A stretch of DNA of 6,780 nucleotides from Armatimonadota bacterium (GTDB lineage Bacteria > Armatimonadota > Zipacnadia > Zipacnadales > FEN-943). Shown here piece after piece: positions 1 through 5,531 of the stretch. Location of the stretch: NCBI GenBank assembly GCA_026419655.1, contig JANZZA010000203.1:1-6780 (forward strand). The letters are read 5' to 3'. A program made the position numbers and the translations under genes. Each line of letters begins with the position of its first letter. Within the stretch, counting starts at the first letter, position 1. The notes beneath the pieces were generated by a model. The model saw only the letters and a program-made list of their open reading frames with translations. It did no database searches and was not told the DNA's origin.

Positions 1-272
1 CCCTGGCGTACTTCAGCCACTGCGCGGGCCGTCGCCACCAGCTCGTTTGGCTCGTCAACTATTTCCACTGCCCGCGCGTCTACGCCTTCCTTTTCGCAGA
101 GTTCTGCGATTCGTCGCGCGTCGCCAAACAGAACCGGCGCGGCGAGACCTCGGTCCATGGCCGCCTTCACCCCGCCCAAGCACACGTCGCTATTCGCCGC
201 AGCCACTGCCACCCGCTGAACCGGCACATCTGCCACAGCCTCGAGCAGCTCAGAAAAATTAGTTATCGCCAT
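1..272 (-). CDS. Phosphate acetyl/butyryltransferase family protein, N-terminal part (cut by window edge)
   Basis: Only the first 90 codons are present; the frame stays open to the left edge. The N-terminus begins MAITNFSELLEAVADVP, followed by RVAVAAANSDVCLGGVKAAM (residues 20-39) and a GLAAPVLFGDARRIAEL stretch (residues 42-58). This is the usual opening of the PTA/PTB family, in which a 'RVAVAAA..' strand is followed by '..I.EPILFGD...I'. These enzymes exchange phosphate and CoA on short acyl groups (acyl-CoA + Pi to acyl phosphate + CoA) in the cytoplasm, often beside an acetate/butyrate kinase gene. The catalytic half is outside the window, so substrate (acetyl or butyryl) cannot be decided; the start looks closer to phosphate butyryltransferase than to classical Pta. 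The ATG at 272-270 overlaps the end of ispH by 14 bases and has an AGGAG at 283-287 with a 10-base spacer, so translation is probably coupled to ispH. Confidence 0.8.
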   Translation of the reverse strand, partial: MAITNFSELLEAVADVPVQRVAVAAANSDVCLGGVKAAMDRGLAAPVLFGDARRIAELCEKEGVDARAVEIVDEPNELVATARAVAEVRQ

Positions 273-1161
273 TGGCTTTCGGCTCCTGAGGGCTATCGGC
301 AAGCCCCGTTATCTCACTGCCCGGCCCCCCAATCTCCAGCACACGCTGAGCAACTGCGCGCAACACGTCGTCGGGCGTCGAAGCGCCTGCCGTGATGCCC
401 ACGACCTTCGCTTCCACGAACCACTCAGGCCGCAATTCATCAGCCACTTCTACATGGTGCGTCCGGGTTCCTGCAGCCGCGCAAATCTCAGCCAGCCGGC
501 GCGTATTAGCCGAATGATAGCCCCCAACCACTATCATGACGTCCACCGCCTTAGCCAGCTCGGCGGAAGCTTGCTGGCGCTGCGTGGTGGCGTCGCAGAT
601 AGTGTTGGCAACACGAAGCTCCTGGACGCGAGGCAGGATGGCCGCAACCAGGGCCAGCAGATTGTCTCGGCGCTGGGTCGTCTGACAAACAACAGCTACT
701 CGCGGGGAAAGCTCCAGCCCGTCAATGTCCTCTGGCCGTGAAACAATAACAGCCGCGCCGTCAGTCTGCTGGACGATGCCCTGGGCTTCGGGGTGCTCCC
801 GATCGCCAAGTACCAGAACCTGGTACCCTTCCTGGTGAAAGCGACGGGCGGCATCATGAGCACGGGTCACAAAGGGACATGTGGCATCAATGACCTCCAC
901 GCCGCGCGTGCGCAACTGCTGGTAGATGTCGCGCCCGGCCCCATGGGTGCGAATCATGACCCTGGCGCCTTCAGGAACATAAGCCGGGCCCTCGACGGGG
1001 GTGAGACCTTGACAGCGAAGGTTTTCGACGGCCTGACGGTTGTGGATTAGGGGGCCAAGGCTATAGACAGGTCGGCCCTCGGCCACGGCGCGCCGCGCCA
1101 TCTCGATGGCGCGGCGCACGCCAAAACAAAAACCCGCGTGGGGAGCCACTACAATCTTCAT
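259..1161 (-). CDS. ispH: 4-hydroxy-3-methylbut-2-enyl diphosphate reductase (IspH/LytB)
   Basis: IspH is the last enzyme of the MEP pathway and reduces HMBPP to a mixture of IPP and DMAPP with a [4Fe-4S] cluster, in the cytoplasm. The 300-residue protein is full length for the stand-alone form and carries no S1-domain extension, which many Bacillota have. The three cluster cysteines are C12 (AGFCFGV), C95 (DATCPFV) and C189 (NTICDAT). The diphosphate and active-site residues are H40, H73, H123 with E125 (REHPEAQG), the QTTQ at 160-163, S217/N219 (YHSANTRRL) and S261 (TAGASTPDD). The YH before SAN differs from the common KN, but Tyr at this place is known in some branches. The last 20 or so residues are a variable tail that overlaps the next gene. 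The ATG at 1161 has only a weak GAGTGAG upstream; the start is set by the invariant N-terminal MKIVVAPHAGFCFGV. Confidence 0.97.
   Translation of the reverse strand: MKIVVAPHAGFCFGVRRAIEMARRAVAEGRPVYSLGPLIHNRQAVENLRCQGLTPVEGPAYVPEGARVMIRTHGAGRDIYQQLRTRGVEVIDATCPFVTRAHDAARRFHQEGYQVLVLGDREHPEAQGIVQQTDGAAVIVSRPEDIDGLELSPRVAVVCQTTQRRDNLLALVAAILPRVQELRVANTICDATTQRQQASAELAKAVDVMIVVGGYHSANTRRLAEICAAAGTRTHHVEVADELRPEWFVEAKVVGITAGASTPDDVLRAVAQRVLEIGGPGSEITGLADSPQEPKANGDN
283..287 (-). promoter_or_regulatory. Shine-Dalgarno site of the Ptb/Pta-like gene, inside ispH
   Basis: AGGAG on the minus strand lies 10 bases before the ATG at 272. It sits inside the last codons of ispH and supports this start over any later one, and so supports the 14-base gene overlap. 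Confidence 0.6.
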
Positions 1162-1396
1162 AGCTCACTCAGGCTTATTCTGGGTGCCGAAAAGCTTGCC
1201 TTGACGTCACTTACATACACCCGAAGTGCTGGACGCCTCTGTTCCAAATAAAACCCATTGAACAGGGTCATTCCCCAGCCTAATCCTTCCAAACCCGGGC
1301 ATGCTGCCGGTGCCGCACACTCCACCCCACGGTCAACTCGGCGTCCAATGCACTGTCTTTACGCGCCACGGAACTCTGAACCTGCCGACGGATATG
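1162..1396. other. Gene-free gap between the prenyltransferase gene and ispH
   Basis: This is the only real gap in the window (235 bp). I see no coding frame with recognisable protein features on either strand; in particular there is no xseB, dxs or ispG. On the minus strand a TTGACA (1395-1400) straddles the stop of the prenyltransferase gene but has no good -10 box 16-18 bases later. A T-rich TTTTATTT near 1250 follows a stem of only 4 bp (ACCC/GGGT), too weak to call a terminator. An 8-bp inverted repeat (1230-1237 with 1340-1347) and the palindrome TGACGTCA (1202-1209) are present. The gap is the natural place for a separate promoter for ispH, but none can be pointed to with confidence. 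Confidence 0.5.
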
Positions 1397-2329
1397 TCAA
1401 CCCCGGCGAGAAACAACGAGCTCGGCCAGGCCAGCCCAGATGTCCCCATATGCCGGCAGGCCCCTTGCCCCCGCCCGCACCTCTGCCGCCAGATCTTGCG
1501 CCCGCCGCCGGGTTTCCTCAAGCCCAAAGACGGCTGGATAGGTTTGCTTACTCGCAGCCTGATCGGCCCCCACAGGCTTGCCGGTTAGCTCACTGTCCCC
1601 CACCACGTCCAGCAGGTCATCGGTAATCTGGAAAAGTAGCCCTAAAGCCCGCGCGCAGGCCGTGAGGGTGGAAATATGGTCATCAGGCGCCTGGGCAAGT
1701 ATAGCCCCAGCCCGCGCCGCCGCTGTGATGAGGGAGGCTGTCTTGTGCAGATGAATAAACTCCAGCAGGTCGGCATCAGGAGGTTGCCTTTCGCCCTCAA
1801 GGTCGGCCAGCTCCCCGGCAATGACGTCGTGCACCGCTGCTGCAAATTCGGCAAGGACAGGCACTACCACACTCGGAGGCGTGGCTGGCTGGCTGGCCTG
1901 GTCGGCGAGAGCAGCAAAAGCTGCCACGATGAGTGAATCGCCTGCCAGCACCGCCGTCGCCTCGCCGAAAGCCACGTGGCAGCTCGGCCGCCCACGCCGT
2001 AACTGGGAGTCATCCAGTGCGGGAAGGTCGTCGTGGATCAGAGTGGCGACGTGCAGTAGCTCGAAGGCACATGCCGTCGGCGTCACAAGCTCCGGGTCCA
2101 GGCCGAAAGTCTCTGCTCCCAGGCGCACAAGCATAGGCCGCAGCCGCTTGCCGCCAGCGAGAGAATAGGCTACTGCCTCTCCCAGACGCCGGGCCACGCC
2201 CTCCGCGGGCGGCACATAGCGCGGCATGGCCATCTGTACGGCAGCGGCTGCCTCGGCGAGGCGCTGGTTTATTTCTGCGAGTGCTCCGTGGCCTGGACTG
2301 GTTGACAAGCTCCACAACCCCCGGTGCAT
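1397..2329 (-). CDS. Short-chain polyprenyl diphosphate synthase (FPP/GGPP synthase type)
   Basis: Trans-prenyltransferase that adds IPP units to an allylic diphosphate in the cytoplasm. Visible motifs in the 310-residue reading: GGKRLRP at 59-65; first aspartate-rich motif DDLPALD at 100-106 with RRGRP at 111-115; the HKTASL helix at 195-200; second aspartate-rich motif DDLLD at 237-241; and the GKPVGADQAASKQTYPA segment from 250. The four residues between the aspartates of the first motif mark the bacterial type II group (IspA/IdsA). The fifth residue before that motif is Ala95, where FPP synthases usually have Tyr/Phe; by published chain-length rules this favours GGPP or longer. The GQ of IspA is GE at 172-173. 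The C-terminus (LAELVVSRRG) looks intact. The start is uncertain: ATG 2329 gives a 61-base overlap with the upstream gene and no good Shine-Dalgarno site; TTG codons shortly downstream are alternatives, and homology only begins near residue 17. Confidence 0.92.
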   Translation of the reverse strand: MHRGLWSLSTSPGHGALAEINQRLAEAAAAVQMAMPRYVPPAEGVARRLGEAVAYSLAGGKRLRPMLVRLGAETFGLDPELVTPTACAFELLHVATLIHDDLPALDDSQLRRGRPSCHVAFGEATAVLAGDSLIVAAFAALADQASQPATPPSVVVPVLAEFAAAVHDVIAGELADLEGERQPPDADLLEFIHLHKTASLITAAARAGAILAQAPDDHISTLTACARALGLLFQITDDLLDVVGDSELTGKPVGADQAASKQTYPAVFGLEETRRRAQDLAAEVRAGARGLPAYGDIWAGLAELVVSRRG

Positions 2330-3048
2330 TTGAGCACGCGCTCGTCATAACTCGGCTGAATGGTACCTCCCGGCGGCACGATAAGAAAATCTTCATCAGA
2401 CCAGTCGCCGCTTACCATGGCCTCAAACAACCGCATGTCACCGTCAATTTCGTCGTATTCCCAGCCACGCTCAGCAGCAATCTGGCGAACTTGCTCTGCA
2501 TCCTCGTGGGTGGGATAAATGGGCATGCGGATGAGACAGGCCTTGCTGTAGTTCTGTACCCACTGGCCCTGGATTTCCATTAGGTAGCGAGCGTTATCCT
2601 CACCGTAGCGAGAAACCAAGTCCTGATAGGTCTGGTCCATCAGGCCACCGCCCTGATGGGCAGGTTGAGGTATCTGGTCGGCCCCGCGCTCCAGCCAGCC
2701 CTTGGTGTAATAATACGTCCCTGGCTGCTGGCTGAAGATGTCAGCATACCGGGCGCGGGATCCAAGGAACATCGTGATGCAATCGTGCATCAGGGGAATG
2801 ACTACAGGAAGCTCGCCTGCCTGCAACCCTGCCGTGCCGTTGCTGCAAAGTCCATAGCCAAGCACCACCACGTCCGCCCTGGTCGCGTCAACCTCAGCCA
2901 GCCGGGTACGAAGCTCTGCGCGAAGCACGTCGGGGTTGTCGTGAAGCCCCTTGCGGATGAACACCGGGAAGCAAGGATGCGGTGCCCGCGCGACCGCATG
3001 GCAAATCTCACGAAGCATAATCTCACAAGCAATGATGTGGATTCTCAC
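2269..3048 (-). CDS. DUF1638 domain protein of unknown function
   Basis: I recognise the DUF1638 family, mainly from bacteria and methanogenic archaea, with no established function. Typical segments are the opening MRIHIIACEIMLREI, VVLGYGLCSNGTAGL (61-75), MHDCITMFLGSRARY (87-101), TYYYTKGWLERG (111-122) and a closing PPGGTIQPSYDERVL. At 259 residues it is about the family length. Nine cysteines are present (C8, C16, C26, C68, C90, C171, C241, C245, C248); C8, C68 and C90 lie in the segments I associate with the family, and the last three form CxxxCxxC near the C-terminus. This arrangement suggests metal or cofactor binding, which is inference. No membrane segment or signal peptide is seen, so it is probably cytoplasmic. 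The start is GTG at 3048, fixed by a GAGGTGA just upstream. It sits 35 bases after the LysM/G5 gene and overlaps the prenyltransferase gene, so it is probably co-transcribed with both. I recall relatives near corrinoid methyltransferase genes, but none is seen here. Confidence 0.88.
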   Translation of the reverse strand: MRIHIIACEIMLREICHAVARAPHPCFPVFIRKGLHDNPDVLRAELRTRLAEVDATRADVVVLGYGLCSNGTAGLQAGELPVVIPLMHDCITMFLGSRARYADIFSQQPGTYYYTKGWLERGADQIPQPAHQGGGLMDQTYQDLVSRYGEDNARYLMEIQGQWVQNYSKACLIRMPIYPTHEDAEQVRQIAAERGWEYDEIDGDMRLFEAMVSGDWSDEDFLIVPPGGTIQPSYDERVLKCTGGCGACQPVQATEHSQK

Positions 3049-3051
3049 GGC

Positions 3052-3058
3052 TCACCTC
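3052..3058 (-). promoter_or_regulatory. Shine-Dalgarno site fixing the GTG start of the DUF1638 gene
   Basis: GAGGTGA on the minus strand ends three bases before GTG 3048-3046, leaving six bases after the GAGG core. This is strong enough to support the non-ATG start. Confidence 0.7.
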
Positions 3059-3083
3059 GAGGCAAAGATTTTAGACACCACAG

Positions 3084-4130
3084 TTACCTGCGGGCCTCTT
3101 CGGGTGCTTCTGGAGGAGTCGGACGGGTACCCACAAGCACCTTTCGCGGCCGGGGCTGCTTGATCACTCTCTCAGCGAGCACCTGTGCTTTCACCCGACG
3201 GTCGTTCTCATAAGTTGCCTTCAGGGTCACCAGCTTCTCCCCCGGCTCCCCCTCGTCTAGCACTCTGCGCTCTCCGTCGGGCAGAGCCGAAGTGTGCTCC
3301 ACTTGCTCGGGCGGCGGAATAGGCTTGCGGTCGGTCTCCTCGCGAACGGTAACGACGGTCAACGCTGGCTTTGAGGTGCGGACAAGGATTTTTTGCCCTG
3401 CGCGCAAGTTCCGGCCTCGCAAGCCAGGATTCAGCGCCCAAAGGTCGGCCAGTTTCATACCATAGCGGGCAGCGATCTTCGCGGGCGTGTCGCCAGCGCG
3501 GACGGTGTGATACTGTTGAGTACCTGCGCCAAGCAACCTGTCCACGGCCTTAGCAGGCTCCCGGCACAGCTCGTCGCTGGCAACAACAGCATGGACGAGC
3601 CGCACGGTCTGCCGAAACCGCGGCGGGGCGAGCAGAGCAGCCCCATTTGGAGCAAACCGCGCCTTAGCCATCTCCAGAACCTGGCGCGCGTCCGCTTCGG
3701 TGGGCACAGCCAGCATCACCTTGCCATCTACTTCGATGCCAAAGGCCTCAATCTGCACGTGGACTTTATCCCGCAGCAGTTCAATGGCCTGTTCTGCAGA
3801 CACCACCTGGGGCCTGACTACTTCCCATCGTTCCTTGATGGCTGCCGGGTTCTTTAAATCACCGAGGGCTTCCTGAATGAGACCCTTGCGGACGCGCTCT
3901 GCCGTCGCTTCATTGGGGACATAACAGGCGAGCTTGCCGTCCACCATTAGGGCACGCACTGGCCGACCACATCCGCCAACCCGCATGGCCGCCAGTAGCA
4001 CCAGGAGCACCACCACGCACAGCAAGACCACAGCCCTGAGGAACCGCACCTCAGCCTGCAGGGCCCCCACGGCCACCACGTCCCGGCCGGTCTCCGCAAT
4101 CCTAGCCTGCCCAGACCCGTACTCGCTCAC
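3084..4130 (-). CDS. Membrane-anchored LysM and G5 domain protein without a catalytic domain
   Basis: With the GTG start at 4130 the protein has 348 residues. Order of parts: a short N-terminal tail; a single hydrophobic segment at about 29-49 (FLRAVVLLCVVVLLVLLAAM) that acts as anchor; two related modules at 63-80 and 124-141 that both begin VDGK; a LysM domain at about 207-250 (YHTVRAGDTPAKIAARYGM to LRAGQKILV); a G5 domain at about 254-335 (ALTVVTVREETDRKPI to VLVGTRP); then a short Pro/Glu-rich tail. LysM binds N-acetylglucosamine chains of peptidoglycan, and G5 is found in wall-associated proteins. In many Gram-positive relatives this architecture ends in an M23 or other hydrolase domain, but here the gene stops after G5. 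It probably acts outside the membrane on the cell wall, as an adaptor or receptor. It is the fourth gene of the ftsX block, 62 bases after ctpA. AGGGTG at 4137-4142 favours GTG 4130; GTG 4139 in the same frame adds three residues. Confidence 0.85.
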   Translation of the reverse strand: MSEYGSGQARIAETGRDVVAVGALQAEVRFLRAVVLLCVVVLLVLLAAMRVGGCGRPVRALMVDGKLACYVPNEATAERVRKGLIQEALGDLKNPAAIKERWEVVRPQVVSAEQAIELLRDKVHVQIEAFGIEVDGKVMLAVPTEADARQVLEMAKARFAPNGAALLAPPRFRQTVRLVHAVVASDELCREPAKAVDRLLGAGTQQYHTVRAGDTPAKIAARYGMKLADLWALNPGLRGRNLRAGQKILVRTSKPALTVVTVREETDRKPIPPPEQVEHTSALPDGERRVLDEGEPGEKLVTLKATYENDRRVKAQVLAERVIKQPRPRKVLVGTRPTPPEAPEEARR

Positions 4131-4162
4131 AGTCGGCACCCTGCCAGGCCAAGTCCGCCGCT

Positions 4163-4192
4163 AGGGCGTGCCCCCCGGCTGCCCAACGCCCT
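4163..4192 (-). repeat. Inverted repeat (possible hairpin) between ctpA and the LysM/G5 gene
   Basis: AGGGCGT and ACGCCCT form a perfect 7-bp stem (4186-4192 with 4163-4169) around a 16-base G-rich loop on the minus strand, beginning one base after the ctpA stop. No T-tract follows, so it is not an ordinary intrinsic terminator. It may stabilise or process the transcript, or be chance in GC-rich sequence. Confidence 0.45.
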
Positions 4193-5512
4193 TTACCCCT
4201 GCGCAGCCGCCCTGGCAGCCATGTGCTGCTGCAAGACCTCCACGGCCTTCTTCTTCTGCACTTCGTGCCATTCGGTGTAGCTGCCTTGTTTTTCAGGGTC
4301 AGGCTCCGGGAACTCAACATCGGGCTTGACTCCCCGTTTACCCTCTGCCCACTGCTGGCTGATGTCGCGCTTCTTGGGCGTCAGGTACACAGCCGTAGTC
4401 AGCACCAGAGAAGAACCGTCGTTCAGCTCGATGACGGTCTGCACGCCTGCTTTGCCAAAGCTATGCTGACCGCAGACCACCGCCCGACCAGTATCCTGGA
4501 GCAAGCCGGCAAGAATCTCTGAAGCGGAAGCCGAGCCGCCGTCAATCAAGCAAACGATCGGCAGGTCAGCGGGCACGATGGCATCACCGCGGGCCATGAT
4601 GGGCTCAGGTTCCGCACCTCGCTCGCGTATCCACACCAGGGGCCCCTTGGCAACGAACATATTGCCTATCTCAATGGCCACATCGAGAATGCCTCCGGGG
4701 TCCAGAGACAGGTCGAGCAAAAGGCCCTTCATGCCCCTAGCCTTGAGATCTTCGATGGCCTGGCGCATCTTTGCCGGTGCCTGGCGGTTGAAATTCCGCA
4801 GCCATATATAGCCGATGTTGCCAGGTAGCATCTCGTACTCCACGACCGGTATCTCCACGTCTCCGCGGACTATCTCTACATCTAAAGGATCCCGCTGGCC
4901 TTTGCGCCGTACTGTCAGCTTGACCTTCGTACCAGCCGCCCCACGTATCATGGACACCACACGCGACAGTGGCATTCCTTCAACCGACTTGCCGTCCACG
5001 GCTAATATCTCGTCCTGGGGCCGCAGGGCCGTCTTCGATGCCGGCCCCTCGGGCAAGATGGAGCTGATGACTATCTTCCACTCGTCAGTTTCAGCATCCT
5101 TATACCGGTCGAGGACTGCCCCTATGCCCGAAAAGTGCCCCTCGCTCTCTGACTGGAATTCCTTGTATTCTTCAGGCGTCATGAAGCGCGAATATGGGTC
5201 GTCAAGGGCTTCCAACATGCCCCGGATAGCCCCGTAGGTGAGCTTGGTGTCGTCTTCGATGGGGTAGACGAAATTCCGCTTGATCTTGTCGCGGACTTCC
5301 CAGAAGGTGGCCAATGGCTTCAAATCGGCTGGCGCTGTCACGTCTCCGGCGCGTTCTGTACGAACGGTGCCGGGAGACATTTCGGCCATGCTCAGAGGAT
5401 TAAAGCTGGTGAGCAAGGTGAAGCCCCGGCCGAACAGCGCCCCCACAACGAAAACACTGAATAACGCTGCAGCCCAAAGACCCATGCGCATTCGGTTGCT
5501 GTGCACGCTCAT
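4193..5512 (-). CDS. ctpA: S41 family C-terminal processing protease (CtpA/Prc type)
   Basis: Serine/lysine protease that trims C-termini of exported or wall-associated proteins outside the cytoplasmic membrane. Numbered from ATG 5512 (439 residues): N-terminal signal anchor at about 10-31 (GLWAAALFSVFVVGALFGRG); a helical region to about 115; a PDZ domain at about 118-208 (HFSGIGAVL to the EIVRGDV strand); then the S41 core. The GSASASE motif gives catalytic Ser329, with Lys354 and Gln358 in SFGKAGVQ; the spacings of 25 and 29 match CtpB S309/K334/Q338. Length is normal for the family. One oddity is DLSLDPGG at 267-274, where nearly all relatives have DLRxNPGG. For the start, AGGTGA at 5515-5520 best fits ATG 5512, while a GTG at 5518 in the same frame overlaps that site. 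It follows the M23 gene by 19 bases and was probably co-transcribed with it; some members of the family regulate wall hydrolases by proteolysis, which fits this setting but is not shown. Confidence 0.95.
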   Translation of the reverse strand: MSVHSNRMRMGLWAAALFSVFVVGALFGRGFTLLTSFNPLSMAEMSPGTVRTERAGDVTAPADLKPLATFWEVRDKIKRNFVYPIEDDTKLTYGAIRGMLEALDDPYSRFMTPEEYKEFQSESEGHFSGIGAVLDRYKDAETDEWKIVISSILPEGPASKTALRPQDEILAVDGKSVEGMPLSRVVSMIRGAAGTKVKLTVRRKGQRDPLDVEIVRGDVEIPVVEYEMLPGNIGYIWLRNFNRQAPAKMRQAIEDLKARGMKGLLLDLSLDPGGILDVAIEIGNMFVAKGPLVWIRERGAEPEPIMARGDAIVPADLPIVCLIDGGSASASEILAGLLQDTGRAVVCGQHSFGKAGVQTVIELNDGSSLVLTTAVYLTPKKRDISQQWAEGKRGVKPDVEFPEPDPEKQGSYTEWHEVQKKKAVEVLQQHMAARAAAQG

Positions 5513-5514
5513 AG

Positions 5515-5520
5515 TCACCT
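5515..5520 (-). promoter_or_regulatory. Shine-Dalgarno site deciding the ctpA start
   Basis: AGGTGA on the minus strand pairs with the 16S tail so that five bases separate its AGG from ATG 5512. The upstream in-frame GTG 5518 lies inside this site and is therefore the less likely start. Confidence 0.5.
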
Positions 5521-5531
5521 GCCCAAAAATA

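Noticed and set aside
47..262. Plus-strand 71-codon Arg/Pro-rich frame at the left edge
   Set aside because: The minus strand here encodes the N-terminus of a PTA/PTB family enzyme that explains the coding signal.
1247..1270. T-rich stretch after ACCC/GGGT as a terminator for the prenyltransferase gene
   Set aside because: The stem has only 4 bp with an 8-base loop, too weak to be a credible intrinsic terminator.
1395..1400. TTGACA as a -35 box for ispH
   Set aside because: With 16-18 base spacing the following hexamers (around AGAGTT) do not resemble TATAAT, and the site lies at the stop codon of the upstream gene.
1258..1626. Plus-strand Pro-rich frame across the gap before ispH
   Set aside because: Most of it is antisense to the 3' end of the prenyltransferase gene; the proline-rich composition is typical of shadow frames.
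2010..2396. Minus-strand 128-codon frame overlapping the prenyltransferase and DUF1638 genes
   Set aside because: It is Arg/Cys/Ser-rich out-of-frame translation of two well-supported genes, without a ribosome site or family likeness.
2656..3213. Plus-strand open frame of 185 codons opposite the DUF1638 gene
   Set aside because: It is antisense to a clear family member with a strong ribosome site; its translation shows no recognisable motif, and such frames are common in GC-rich DNA.
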